64,000 bases of DNA, from the NCBI RefSeq assembly GCF_003425665.1, contig NZ_QQRQ01000002.1, positions 124,001-188,000 on the forward strand. The letters run 5' to 3'. Shown piece by piece: positions 8,904 to 17,761 of the stretch. The position numbers and the translations under genes were made by a program. The stretch comes from Evtepia gabavorous. Lineage in GTDB: Bacteria > Bacillota > Clostridia > Oscillospirales > Oscillospiraceae. The notes under the pieces were generated by a model. That model did no database searches, was not told where the DNA came from, and saw only the letters and a list, made by a program, of their open reading frames with translations. Within the stretch, counting starts at the first letter, position 1, and every line of letters starts with the position of its first letter.

Positions 8904-11855
8904 TCATTGGCCTCCTTTCTGGTTCCGGGCGTCCCGGGCATCCAGGGCGGCCATTAGGCTGCGGATGCGGATTTTCACGGCGCCCAGGTTGGAAATGTCG
9001 TCGATTTTCAGCTGGGTATACAGCTCTCCGGCCTCCTCCAGAATGGAGCGGAGTTCATCGGTGGTGATGGCGTCCACCCCGCAGCCGAAGGAGACCAGTT
9101 GGATGAAGGCCATGTCGGGCTGGGTGCAGACATACCGGGCCGCGTTGTACATCCGGGCGTGGTAGGTCCACTGGTTGAGCACCCGGCGGGGCTGTTTGTC
9201 CATGTGCTGGAACACCGCGTCCTCAGTGATGAGGACAAAGCCGAAGGAGGTGATCAGGTCGTTGATGCCGTGGTTGATCTCCGGGTCCATGTGGTAGGGC
9301 CGCCCGGCCACCACCAAAATTTTCCGGCCGGTCTCCCGGGCAAAGGAGATGTATTCCTCACCCTTCTTCTGCACCAGCCGGCGGAAGTCCTCGTAGGCGG
9401 CGTAGGCCTTGCGGATGGCCTTGACAGAGGCCCGCTTGGGAATCCCAAACTCGGTCTCCAGCAGCTGGGCGCCCTTCTTCTCAAAATCCTTGGGCCGGTG
9501 CAGGCCCAGGTTGGGATGGAGGTATTTGATGTCCTCCAGGGCGGGGATGTTTACCCCCAGCAGGTCGGGATAGTAGGCCACCACGGGACAGTTATAGTGG
9601 TTGTCCGACAAATGCTCGTCGAAGTTATAGGACATACAGGGGTAGAAAATGGTGTCGATGCCCTCCTCCAGCAGGGCCATGATGTGGCCGTGAAGGAGCT
9701 TGGCAGGGTAACAGACCGTATCAGAGGGGATGGTCTGCTGCCCCTTGAGGTACAGGCTCCGGGTGGACTCCGGGGAGAGGACCACCTCAAAGTTCAAAGT
9801 GGTGAACAGGGTGAACCAGAAGGGGAGGTTCTCATACATGTTCAGCCCAAAGGGAATGCCGATTTTTCCCCGGGAGCCGTCCCCCTCGCCCTTGCCCTGG
9901 AGGGAGCGAAGATACTGGTACTTGAATTTCAGCAGGTCGGGAATGTCCACTTTCTCCTGGCCCAGGGGCCGGGAACAGCGGTTGCCAGAGATGAATTTCC
10001 GACCGCCGTCAAAGCGGTTGATGGTCAGGGAACAGTGGTTGGTGCAGAGCTTACAGGTGGCGGGCCGGGCCTCATGGGTGAAGGAGGCCAGGGCCTCGGC
10101 GGACAGCAGGGTGGACTGGGTCAGACCGGCGTCCTTGGCGGCCAGGGCCGCGCCATAGGCCCCCATCATGCCGGAGATGGTGGGGCGGGTGACCTCCCGG
10201 CCAATCTCCAGCTCGAAGGAGCGCAGCACCGCGTCGTTGAGAAAGGTGCCGCCCTGGACCACAATGTGCTGGCCCAGATCATCGGCGCTGGCGGCCCGAA
10301 TGACCTTGTAGATGGCGTTCTTTACCACGGAGATGGACAGCCCCGCGGAGATGTCCTCCACAGAGGCCCCGTCCTTCTGGGCCTGCTTGACAGAGGAGTT
10401 CATAAAGACCGTGCACCGGGACCCCAAGTTCACCGGATGCCGGGCGAACAGCCCCATCTTGGAGAAGTCGGCAATGGTGTAGCCCAGGGCCTTGGCGAAG
10501 GTTTCAATGAAAGAACCACAGCCGGAGGAGCAGGCCTCGTTGAGGAGGATGGAGTCCACCGCGCCGTTGCGGATCTTGAAGCATTTCATATCCTGGCCGC
10601 CGATGTCGATGATAAAGTCCACATCAGGGGTAAAGTGCCGGGCGGCGTTGAGATGGGCCACGGTTTCCACCAGGCCCAGGTCGCAGGAGAAGGCGTTTTT
10701 GATGAGGTCTTCTCCGTAGCCGGTGACCGCGGCGCCCTGGATGGTCACCCGGCCGCCGCACTGGGCATAAATTTCCCGCAGCTGGGGCAGAACGATGCTG
10801 ACGGGGTTTCCTTGGTTGGAGTGATAAAAAGAGTAGAGAAGATTGCAGTCCGGGTCAATGAGCACCATTTTGGTGGTGGTGGACCCGGCGTCAATGCCTA
10901 AGTAAGCCGGCCCGGTGTAGGTGGCCAGGTCCACCGTGGGGACGGCCATGGCCTGGTGCCGGGCGGAAAACGCCTCGTAGTCGGCCTGGGAGGTAAACAG
11001 CGGGTCCATGGTGTCCACCGGGGTAGAGACCGTGGCCGCGTGCTCCAGCAGGTCCAGGAGTTCCTCGAAGGGCCGGGGCTGGCTGTCCTCGGTGCACAGG
11101 GCGGCGCCGATGGCGGCGAAGCAGTCGCCGTCTTCCGGGAAGATGGCGTGGTCCTGGTCTAAATGCAGGGTCTCCACAAACCGTTGGCGCAGGCCGGCCA
11201 GGAAGTGAAGGGGACCGCCCAGAAAGACAATGGTGCCCTTGAGCTCCCGGCCCTGGGTCAGGCCGGCCACCGTTTGGTCCACCACCGCCTGAAAGATGGA
11301 GGCGGCCACGTCCTCCTTGCGCCCGCCCTGGTTGAGGATGGGCTGGATGTCGCTTTTGGCAAAGACCCCGCACCGGGAGGCGATGGGGTAAATTTTTTCA
11401 TGCCGCAGGGACAGTTCGTCCAGCTCATCCACGGATACGTTCAGCAGAGTGGCCATCTGGTCGATGAAGGCTCCGGTGCCCCCGGCGCAGGAGCCGTTCA
11501 TCCGCTCCTCCAGGGTATTGCCGAAGAAAATGATTTTGGCGTCCTCTCCCCCCAGCTCAATCACGGCGTCGGTACCGGGAATGAACTCCCGTACCGCGGC
11601 GGCGGTGGCGTAAACCTCCTGGACAAAATCCAGGCCCGCGGCCTTGGCCACGCCAAGTCCCGCGGAGCCGGTAATGAGCAGTTGAACCTGTTGTCCCCCC
11701 AGAAGGCCCCGGAGTCCCCGCAGGGTCTCACAGGTGCGCTCCCGGGTTTTGGAATAGTGACGCTCATAGGAGCGGAAGAGCAGTTTATTTTGTGCATCCA
11801 GCACCACGACCTTAACGGTGGTGGAGCCGATGTCGATTCCGATACGCAATGCCAT
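8904..11855 (-). CDS. 2-hydroxyacyl-CoA dehydratase activase-like ATPase, duplicated BcrAD/BadFG domains plus DUF2229
   Basis: 983 residues from the ATG at 11855, chosen for its GAGGTGA site and because the ASKHA fold starts at once (ALRIGIDIGSTTVK). Two activase modules are present: residues about 3-260 with GIDIGSTT and the cluster-ligand motifs NGSCAGGTG (Cys123) and SRCGVF (Cys162), and about 317-570 with GIDAGSTTTK, ACSSGCGSF (Cys446) and SRCTVF. A DUF2229 region follows (about 640-900). By analogy with HgdC, ATP-driven electron transfer through a [4Fe-4S] cluster is expected. The usual family member continues into the part that is a separate gene here. Confidence 0.85.
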   Translation of the reverse strand: MALRIGIDIGSTTVKVVVLDAQNKLLFRSYERHYSKTRERTCETLRGLRGLLGGQQVQLLITGSAGLGVAKAAGLDFVQEVYATAAAVREFIPGTDAVIELGGEDAKIIFFGNTLEERMNGSCAGGTGAFIDQMATLLNVSVDELDELSLRHEKIYPIASRCGVFAKSDIQPILNQGGRKEDVAASIFQAVVDQTVAGLTQGRELKGTIVFLGGPLHFLAGLRQRFVETLHLDQDHAIFPEDGDCFAAIGAALCTEDSQPRPFEELLDLLEHAATVSTPVDTMDPLFTSQADYEAFSARHQAMAVPTVDLATYTGPAYLGIDAGSTTTKMVLIDPDCNLLYSFYHSNQGNPVSIVLPQLREIYAQCGGRVTIQGAAVTGYGEDLIKNAFSCDLGLVETVAHLNAARHFTPDVDFIIDIGGQDMKCFKIRNGAVDSILLNEACSSGCGSFIETFAKALGYTIADFSKMGLFARHPVNLGSRCTVFMNSSVKQAQKDGASVEDISAGLSISVVKNAIYKVIRAASADDLGQHIVVQGGTFLNDAVLRSFELEIGREVTRPTISGMMGAYGAALAAKDAGLTQSTLLSAEALASFTHEARPATCKLCTNHCSLTINRFDGGRKFISGNRCSRPLGQEKVDIPDLLKFKYQYLRSLQGKGEGDGSRGKIGIPFGLNMYENLPFWFTLFTTLNFEVVLSPESTRSLYLKGQQTIPSDTVCYPAKLLHGHIMALLEEGIDTIFYPCMSYNFDEHLSDNHYNCPVVAYYPDLLGVNIPALEDIKYLHPNLGLHRPKDFEKKGAQLLETEFGIPKRASVKAIRKAYAAYEDFRRLVQKKGEEYISFARETGRKILVVAGRPYHMDPEINHGINDLITSFGFVLITEDAVFQHMDKQPRRVLNQWTYHARMYNAARYVCTQPDMAFIQLVSFGCGVDAITTDELRSILEEAGELYTQLKIDDISNLGAVKIRIRSLMAALDARDARNQKGGQ

Positions 11856-11921
11856 GATCTCACCTCGAAATGGAACGTGCGTTTGCAGCCTCTTTTTATA
11901 TATATTTAATGTGCGTTCCCT

Positions 11922-11950
11922 ATTATAACGTACACTTTGTCGAAAAACAA
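11922..11950 (-). promoter_or_regulatory. promoter of the activase operon
   Basis: Minus strand: perfect TATAAT (11922-11927), 17-base spacer, TTGTTT as a weak -35 (11945-11950). About 65 bases upstream of the start codon. Confidence 0.55.
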
Positions 11951-12015
11951 CAGAAAACTTGTGCCAGAGGTGAGAGAGAATCACAAGGAAAAATTAGAAA
12001 AATGCCCCAAGGGAC

Positions 12016-14448
12016 TCAGGAAAGGGGGGAGAGGACCAGCTGACCGCCCTTTTCCTCCAGGTACAGGGTTTCTCCCGGGGCGATGTCCTCCCGGAGCAGC
12101 AGCTCCGCCGCGGGGTTTTCCACCTGGTTCCGAATCAGCCGGCGGAGGGGACGGGCGCCGTACCGGGGGTCCAGCCCCTTTTGGGCCAGCAGCCGGATGG
12201 CCTGGTCCGAGGGGAGAAAGTCCACCCCAGTGGCGGCCAGGCGCTGGGCGAAGCCGGACAGGAGTTTCCGGGCAATGGTGTCCATCTCTCCCGCGCCCAG
12301 GGGGCGGAAGCGGACGATCTCATCCAGCCGGTTGAGAAACTCCGGCCGGAAGACCTGGCGAAGTTCCCGCTGGAGAGCGGCGGTCTCTGCCGCGTCGGAG
12401 GCCTCTCCCGTGGAAAAGCCCAAGGGCGTGCCGGCGGAGAGCCGTTCCCCGCCCACGTTGGAGGTCATCACAATGACGGTGTTGCGGAAGTCCGCCCGCT
12501 TGCCGTGGGCGTCGGTGAGCACCCCGTCCTCCATGATCTGGAGCAGAAGGCTCCACACGTCGGGGTGGGCTTTCTCCAGCTCGTCGAACAGGAGAACCGA
12601 GTAGGGATGCCGCCGGACCGATTCGGTGAGCTGGCCGCCATCCTCATGTCCCACATAACCAGGGGGAGAGCCGGTGAGGCGGCTCATGGTGTGCTTTTCG
12701 GAGAACTCCGTCATGTCGAACCGGAGCAGGGCCTCCTCCGTGCCGAAGAGCACCTGGGCCAAGGCCTTGCACAGCTCGGTCTTTCCCACGCCGGTGGGGC
12801 CCAGGAAGAGGAAGGCGCCCACCGGGCGGTCAGGCTCCTTGAGCCCTGCCCGGCCCCGGCGGATGGCCCGGGCCACGGCGGCCACCGCCTCCTCCTGGCC
12901 GGTGACCCGGCGGCGCAGGTCGTTCTCCAGGTCCAAAAGACGCTGCTTTTCCGACTTGGTCAGGCAGGTGAGGGGAATCCCGGTCCACTGGGAGACCGTC
13001 TGGGCCACGTCCTGGGCGGTGACCACGGGATCTTTCTGCCCGGCCTGCCAGCGGAAGCGTTCCAGTTCCAACTCCCGGCGGAAGTCGGACTCGGCGTCTC
13101 GGTACTGGGCGGCTTTCTCGTAGTCCTGGCCGGCAATGGCGTCGTCCCGTTCCCGGGCGGCGGACTGTACCCGCCGCTCCAGGGCCTTGAGCTCCGCCGG
13201 GGGCTCCAGGGCCTGCAGCCGGGCCTGGGAGGCCGCCTCGTCCAGCAGGTCGATGGCCTTGTCGGGCAGGCGCCGGTCCGGGAGATACCGCACCGAGAGA
13301 GAGACGGCGGCCTCCAAGGCGGCAGGTTCAAAGGTCAGGCCATGGTGGTGGCAGTAGCGGGGGGTGAGGGTGTGCAGAATCTCCAGGGTGGTCTCCTGGC
13401 TGGGCTCCTCCACCCGAACCGGCTGGAACCGCCGCTCCAGGGCGGCGTCTTTTTCGATGAACCGGCGGTACTCCTCCGTGGTGGTGGCGCCGATGAGCTG
13501 AATGCCGCCCCGGGCCAGGGCGGGTTTGATGATGTTGGCCGCGTCAATGGCCCCCTCGGCGCTGCCGGCGCCGATGATGGTGTGCAGCTCATCCAGGAAG
13601 AGGATGACGTTCCCCGCCCGGGCGACCTCGCCCAGAATGTTTTTCATGCGCTCCTCAAATTCCCCCCGGTACTTGGTTCCGGCGATGACGGAGGGCAGGT
13701 CCAGGGCCAGCAGCCGTTTCTGGCGGAGGGCGTCGGGGACCTGCCCCAGCGCCATTTTCTGGGCCAGACCCTCGGCCACGGCGGTTTTGCCCACCCCGGG
13801 CTCCCCCAGGAGGACGGGGTTGTTTTTCCCCCGGCGGATGAGGATTTGGATGACCCGGCGAATCTCCTCCTCCCGGCCGGTGACGGGGTCATAGCCGCCG
13901 CGGCCGGCGGTCTGGACCATGTCCCGGGCGTGCTGGTCCAGCAGCCGGGTGGCGGGGGAGGAGGCGGGCGGCGCGTAGTCCGCCTCTCCCCGGGCGCGGG
14001 GATAGTAGGACCCGCTCCCGCCCAGGGAGAGGGCGGTCTGCCGGTAGAGCTGGTTGGGGTGGAGGCCGGCCTGAACCAACAGCTTGATCCCGCCTCCGGT
14101 CCCCTGCCGGAGCAGGCCCAGCAGCAGATGGCGGCTGCCCACCTGGTCGTGGCTCAGGCGCTGGGCCTCGGCCACGGCGGCCTCCACAATGCGTTCCAGG
14201 CGGGGGGTCAGGGGCCGGCGGCAGGCCAGGGGCGTGCCGGTGCCCAGGGCGGTGACCAACAGGTTTTGCAGATTCCGCCGGGTGAGACCCTGGGCGGAGA
14301 GAATGCGGGCGGCGGTGCTCCGGGATTCCTGGAGCAGACCCAGCAGCAGGTGTTCGCTGCCTACGTAATCATGTCCCAGGCGCTGGGACAGGGCCCCGGC
14401 GGCTCCTAAGCTGCCCTGGGCGTGGGCGGTGAAGGTTACGGTTTTGAT
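12016..14448 (-). CDS. clpC: ClpC-type AAA+ protease ATPase, apparently lacking a standard start codon
   Basis: This Hsp100 unfoldase would feed substrates to ClpP. From the TTG at 14259, 747 residues are read, but conserved Clp N-domain sequence ([35 protein letters not shown]) continues 63 codons upstream with no ATG, GTG or TTG in frame. The end given is an ATC codon at 14448 lying 6 bases after a perfect AGGAGGG; this start gives 810 residues, the normal ClpC size. Order: two Clp-N repeats, AAA1 with GEPGVGKT and LFLDELHT, a UVR-like linker ([12 protein letters not shown]), AAA2 with GPTGVGKT and LLFDELEK, and a C-terminal small domain. No ctsR or mcsAB neighbours and no CtsR box were seen. 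Confidence 0.85.
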   Translation of the reverse strand: MKTVTFTAHAQGSLGAAGALSQRLGHDYVGSEHLLLGLLQESRSTAARILSAQGLTRRNLQNLLVTALGTGTPLACRRPLTPRLERIVEAAVAEAQRLSHDQVGSRHLLLGLLRQGTGGGIKLLVQAGLHPNQLYRQTALSLGGSGSYYPRARGEADYAPPASSPATRLLDQHARDMVQTAGRGGYDPVTGREEEIRRVIQILIRRGKNNPVLLGEPGVGKTAVAEGLAQKMALGQVPDALRQKRLLALDLPSVIAGTKYRGEFEERMKNILGEVARAGNVILFLDELHTIIGAGSAEGAIDAANIIKPALARGGIQLIGATTTEEYRRFIEKDAALERRFQPVRVEEPSQETTLEILHTLTPRYCHHHGLTFEPAALEAAVSLSVRYLPDRRLPDKAIDLLDEAASQARLQALEPPAELKALERRVQSAARERDDAIAGQDYEKAAQYRDAESDFRRELELERFRWQAGQKDPVVTAQDVAQTVSQWTGIPLTCLTKSEKQRLLDLENDLRRRVTGQEEAVAAVARAIRRGRAGLKEPDRPVGAFLFLGPTGVGKTELCKALAQVLFGTEEALLRFDMTEFSEKHTMSRLTGSPPGYVGHEDGGQLTESVRRHPYSVLLFDELEKAHPDVWSLLLQIMEDGVLTDAHGKRADFRNTVIVMTSNVGGERLSAGTPLGFSTGEASDAAETAALQRELRQVFRPEFLNRLDEIVRFRPLGAGEMDTIARKLLSGFAQRLAATGVDFLPSDQAIRLLAQKGLDPRYGARPLRRLIRNQVENPAAELLLREDIAPGETLYLEEKGGQLVLSPLS

Positions 14449-14600
14449 GGGGAACCCTCCTCTCTGGGCCCTGGGGTGTTCTCCCCCTGGGGCGGCGAAA
14501 TGACGGGGATGCTTCGGTTTTCGTGGCTGGCGGAGCAGGGGGCTCCTTCCAGGGCCGGGGTCAGGGTGCCGGCGGCCGGGGGATTCGAGATGTTTTGCAT
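14436..14600 (-). CDS. small upstream open frame preceding clpC (doubtful)
   Basis: 54 codons, [15 protein letters not shown]..., proline- and serine-rich, with GGAAGGA 8 bases before the ATG. Its stop overlaps the proposed ClpC ATC codon by 13 bases in the other register. A -1 slip on the AAAA run at the overlap would fuse it to the Clp N-domain. It may be a leader, part of a frameshifted clpC, or chance. Confidence 0.25.
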   Translation of the reverse strand: MQNISNPPAAGTLTPALEGAPCSASHENRSIPVISPPQGENTPGPREEGSPSKP

Positions 14601-14763
14601 AGAGAAAATCCTTCCAAGGTGTTTTTTAGGGCCAAAGTCCATAAAAATCATGCCCGAAATCTATAAAAATAACCAAAAAATTTCTATGATTTTAGAATTG
14701 CATTTTTTAGAAAATGTGATACAATGTAGCCTGCCAAGAAAAAATTATTGGAGGTACCTAACT
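14449..14763 (+). other. divergent spacer between clpC and the ferredoxin gene
   Basis: The 5' half (to about 14600) is GC-rich and holds the small open frame before clpC. The rest is strongly AT-rich and holds the ferredoxin promoter. I found no convincing clpC promoter, although AT-rich stretches near 14640-14690 could contain one. Confidence 0.5.
14698..14725 (+). promoter_or_regulatory. promoter of the ferredoxin gene
   Basis: TTGCAT (14698-14703), 16-base spacer, TACAAT (14720-14725) preceded by TGA (extended -10); 38 bases before the start codon. Confidence 0.7.
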
Positions 14764-14952
14764 ATGTACGCTATCAATCCCGAACTGTGCACCTTCTGCA
14801 AGAAATGTATGGAAGAATGTCCCAGCGGCGCCATCACTGAGGGCTCCGTGGATGGCAAGGAAGTTTGCGTTGTGAACGCGGATTGCATCGACTGCGGCGG
14901 CTGCGAGGACGCTTGCGAGACCGAGCCCAAGGCAATCGGCTACAAGGAGTAA
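14764..14952 (+). CDS. 2[4Fe-4S] ferredoxin
   Basis: 62 residues with two cluster motifs in standard order: CTFCKKCMEECP (residues 9-20) and CIDCGGCEDACE (about 40-51), each CxxCxxCxxxC. It is a small cytosolic electron carrier for anaerobic redox enzymes. Upstream GGAGG and a good promoter support the ATG at 14764; a longer open frame reading through from 14422 has no N-terminal homology. The gene stands alone between two transcription signals, so its partner enzyme cannot be read from the context. Confidence 0.95.
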   Translation: MYAINPELCTFCKKCMEECPSGAITEGSVDGKEVCVVNADCIDCGGCEDACETEPKAIGYKE

Positions 14953-14979
14953 TTTTTATCCCCCAACCGAAAGAAAAGA

Positions 14980-15017
14980 CGAGCGTACCGGAGGCAGATT
15001 CGGCACGCTCGTTTTTT
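14980..15017 (+). terminator. intrinsic terminator of the ferredoxin gene
   Basis: CGAGCGT (14980-14986) pairs with ACGCTCG (15005-15011), with further inner pairs, followed by TTTTTT. Confidence 0.85.
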
Positions 15018-15102
15018 ATAGGGAAAAGGTGGAACCATGTTTTTTTCCACAGGAAGCCTTGGAATCTGGCGCTTTCTGGGGGAGGGAGAGGGCCGGTTTT
15101 GG

Positions 15103-15131
15103 TTGAGATTTTCTCCCGGTTATGTTATAAT
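15103..15131 (+). promoter_or_regulatory. promoter of ddl-murF
   Basis: TTGAGA (15103-15108), 17-base spacer, perfect TATAAT (15126-15131) with an extended TGT in front. Confidence 0.8.
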
Positions 15132-15155
15132 CTATAAAATATACCAGAATGTCTC

Positions 15156-15193
15156 CGCTGGAAGAGGAAGGAGTCCCTTCCAGCGTGTTTTTG
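15156..15193 (+). terminator. terminator-like hairpin in the ddl leader
   Basis: CGCTGGAAG (15156-15164) and CTTCCAGCG (15177-15185) form a perfect 9-bp stem with a 12-base loop, followed by TGTTTTTG. It lies between the promoter at 15103 and the ddl start at 15212, so it could attenuate ddl-murF transcription. Confidence 0.6.
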
Positions 15194-15211
15194 TTGGGGA
15201 AAGGAGCGCCT

Positions 15212-16261
15212 ATGAAAATTGTTGTGCTGGCCGGAGGACTGAGCCCGGAGAGAAATGTCTCGCTGTCCTCGGGCACCATGATCGCCCATGCCCTGCGGGG
15301 GCTGGGGCACCAGGCGGCCCTGGTGGATATGTACTTCGGCCTGGAGGCATACACGGGCCCTGTGGCGGACTATTTTGACGCCCCCCTCACCGACCAGTGG
15401 AAGCAGGTGGACCCCAAAGCACCGGACCTGGCGGAGATTCGGGCCGCCCGGAAGTGGCAGAGCCCCAGCCAGTTTGGCCAGGGCGTGCTGGAGCTCTGCC
15501 AGATGGCGGACATCGTCTTTCTGGCTCTCCACGGGACCTGCGGGGAGGACGGACGGGTACAGGCCGCCTTTGATCTCATGGGCATTCCCTACACGGGGGC
15601 GGGTTATCTGGGTTCCGGCCTGGCCATGGACAAGGACCTGACCAAGCGTCTGATTGCCCACTTAGGGGTGCATACCCCCCAGTGGCAGCGGGTGAGCTAC
15701 ACCGAACAGGAGGTGGAGGACCTGGCCGCGGCCACCCAGGTGCCCTGCGTGGTGAAGCCGGTGGCCAGCGGTTCTTCCATCGGCGTGTCCATCGCCCACA
15801 CCAGGCAGGAGCTCCACGGGGCCCTGATGGAGGGACTCCGCTTCGGCGGCCAGTGCGTGCTGGAGCAGTATGTGGCCGGCCGGGAGATTCAGGTGGCCAT
15901 TCTGGCCGGACAGGCGCTGCCCTCCATTGAGATTATCCCCAAAGAGGGATTTTATGATTATGAAAACAAGTATCAGCCCGGCGCGGCAGAGGAGGTCTGC
16001 CCCGCCCCCATCCCCCCCGCGTGGGAACAGCGGGTGGGGCAGGCGGCCCTGACGGTTTACCACGCCCTGGGGCTGTCGGTCTATTCCCGGGCTGACTTCA
16101 TTGTGGACCAGGAGGGGACCCCCTGGTTCCTGGAGATCAACACCCTGCCGGGGATGACCCCCACCAGCCTGGTGCCCCAGGAGGCCGCGGCGGTGGGCAT
16201 TGACTATGCCAGCCTGTGCCAGCGGATCATTGAGGAGTCTCTCCGGGTGCGGAAGGGCTGA
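15212..16261 (+). CDS. ddl: D-alanine--D-alanine ligase
   Basis: 349 residues; joins two D-alanines with ATP for peptidoglycan precursors. The true start is the ATG at 15212 (MKIVVLAGGLSPERNVSLSSG), with AAAGGAG 5 bases upstream; the open frame begins earlier but that part overlaps the hairpin. ATP-grasp features are clear: GTCGEDGRVQAAFDLMGIPYTGAG (about 109-132), VVKPVASGSSIGV (lid and glycine loop), and the metal site FLEINTLPGMT near 310-320. It is followed 29 bases later by murF, so both enzymes making and using D-Ala-D-Ala are co-transcribed. Confidence 0.95.
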   Translation: MKIVVLAGGLSPERNVSLSSGTMIAHALRGLGHQAALVDMYFGLEAYTGPVADYFDAPLTDQWKQVDPKAPDLAEIRAARKWQSPSQFGQGVLELCQMADIVFLALHGTCGEDGRVQAAFDLMGIPYTGAGYLGSGLAMDKDLTKRLIAHLGVHTPQWQRVSYTEQEVEDLAAATQVPCVVKPVASGSSIGVSIAHTRQELHGALMEGLRFGGQCVLEQYVAGREIQVAILAGQALPSIEIIPKEGFYDYENKYQPGAAEEVCPAPIPPAWEQRVGQAALTVYHALGLSVYSRADFIVDQEGTPWFLEINTLPGMTPTSLVPQEAAAVGIDYASLCQRIIEESLRVRKG

Positions 16262-16290
16262 GAGACCAACAGAAAAAAGGAGAACGCGCA

Positions 16291-17682
16291 ATGGAACCTA
16301 TGACAGTCAGGGAGCTTTTGACCGCCACCGGCGGAAGGCTCTTGGGAGAGGAAGCTGTGGCGGAGAGGACCATCACAGGCGTGGAGACAGACAGCCGGGC
16401 CGTCCACGAGGGAGACCTTTTCGTGGCCCTGCGGGGAGAGCGGACAGACGGGCACCGGTATATTGCCAGTGCGCTGGAGACCGGCGCCGCCGGCTGCCTG
16501 ACCGAGGAGGTCCCCCAAGTGCTGCTGCCTGGAAAGTTCTATATCCAGGTGGAGGACACCATGCTGGCCATTGGCCAGGTGGCCAGGGCGTATAGAGAGA
16601 AGTTTCCCATCCCCGTCATCGGCATCACTGGCAGCGTAGGCAAAACCACCACCAAGGACATGGTGGCCTCGGTATTGGGGCAGAAGTTCCGGGTTTTGAA
16701 AACGGAGGGAAACTTCAACAACGAGCTGGGTCTTCCCCTGACCCTGTTCCGTCTGACGGCCCAGCACCAGATCTGTGTGCTGGAGATGGGGATGAATCAC
16801 TTCGGGGAGATCGACTATCTGACCCAGATTGCCCCCCCTGATGTGGCGGTGATCACCAACATCGGCGACGCCCACATTGAAAACCTGGGCAGCCGGGCGG
16901 GCATTTTGCAGGCGAAGAAGGAAATTTTCCACCGGATGACGCCGGAGGGGATGGCAGTCCTCAACGGGGACGACGCCATGCTCCGCCCTCTGGAGGGAGA
17001 ACTCTCTCCCCAGGTGGTGTTCTGCGGGGCGGACCGACCGGCCCCCTATGCGGCGAAGGAAATCCGACAGCTGGGGTCCAAGGGGCTGCGCTGCCGGGTG
17101 ATTACCCCGAAGAACGACTTTTCGGTGACCGTGCCCGCGTTGGGCGGCCACATGATCTACCCGGTGCTCATGGCCTGCGCCATTGGGGAGCGGTTCGGCA
17201 TGACCGGGGAGGAGATGAAGGCGGGGATTGAGGCCTTTGTCCCCACCAAGATGCGGATGAATGTGATTCACCAGGGGGATATCACCATTCTGGACGACGC
17301 TTACAACGCCAACCCCCAGTCCATGCGGGCGGCCCTGGAAATCCTCTCCCAGACCGAGGGCGCCTATCGGGCGGCGGTATTGGGGGATATGTTTGAGCTG
17401 GGGGACCTGGGCCCGGAACTCCACCGGAGCATGGGGGAGTGCGCCGGCGCGCTGGGCAACATTGACGGCCTGCTGGCCGTGGGGGAGCTGGCCTGGAATA
17501 TCTATGACGCGGCTCACCAGTCCGGTATCACCCAGGCGCTGTATGCCAGGGACCGGACGGCGGCCAAAGAGCTTCTGCCCAACCTGGTCCGGCCGGGGGC
17601 GGTGATCCTGGTTAAAGCCTCCCGGGGCATGGCCTTTGAGGAGCTCACTCGGGAAATCCAGCGCCTGGCCCCCAAGGCATAA
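16291..17682 (+). CDS. murF: UDP-N-acetylmuramoyl-tripeptide--D-alanyl-D-alanine ligase
   Basis: 463 residues. Adds D-Ala-D-Ala to the UDP-MurNAc-tripeptide in the cytosol. Motifs: N-terminal substrate domain with VETDSRAVHEGDLFVAL (residues 31-47), ATP-binding GITGSVGKTTTKD (111-123), NFNNELGLPLTL, MGMNHFGEI, DDAYNANPQSM, and C-terminal GDMFELG. Length matches the family. The ATG at 16291 is preceded by AAAAGGAG. Same transcript as ddl. Confidence 0.96.
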   Translation: MEPMTVRELLTATGGRLLGEEAVAERTITGVETDSRAVHEGDLFVALRGERTDGHRYIASALETGAAGCLTEEVPQVLLPGKFYIQVEDTMLAIGQVARAYREKFPIPVIGITGSVGKTTTKDMVASVLGQKFRVLKTEGNFNNELGLPLTLFRLTAQHQICVLEMGMNHFGEIDYLTQIAPPDVAVITNIGDAHIENLGSRAGILQAKKEIFHRMTPEGMAVLNGDDAMLRPLEGELSPQVVFCGADRPAPYAAKEIRQLGSKGLRCRVITPKNDFSVTVPALGGHMIYPVLMACAIGERFGMTGEEMKAGIEAFVPTKMRMNVIHQGDITILDDAYNANPQSMRAALEILSQTEGAYRAAVLGDMFELGDLGPELHRSMGECAGALGNIDGLLAVGELAWNIYDAAHQSGITQALYARDRTAAKELLPNLVRPGAVILVKASRGMAFEELTREIQRLAPKA

Positions 17683-17708
17683 AAAGGCCGGGTCCGAAGA
17701 CCCGGCCA
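17681..17708 (-). terminator. hairpin terminator between murF and the convergent MtnA-like gene
   Basis: GGCCGGGTC, four-base loop, GACCCGGCC at 17686-17707. Only the minus strand has the T run (TTTTT at 17681-17685), so it mainly serves the minus gene, though the stem could also stop murF transcripts. Confidence 0.75.
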
Positions 17709-17761
17709 AACTCAGGAAGGTTCTGCTCTTTCCCAAGAAGTTTGGGAAAGAATTTAAGCCA

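Noticed and set aside
9099-10901. 600-codon plus-strand frame opposite the activase
   Set aside because: Gly/Val/His-rich, no motif, no ribosome binding site; the minus strand carries recognisable ASKHA motifs.
14422-14763. Fusion of the ferredoxin to an upstream 114-codon frame
   Set aside because: No homology before MYAINPELC, while a promoter and GGAGG lie directly upstream of the short start.
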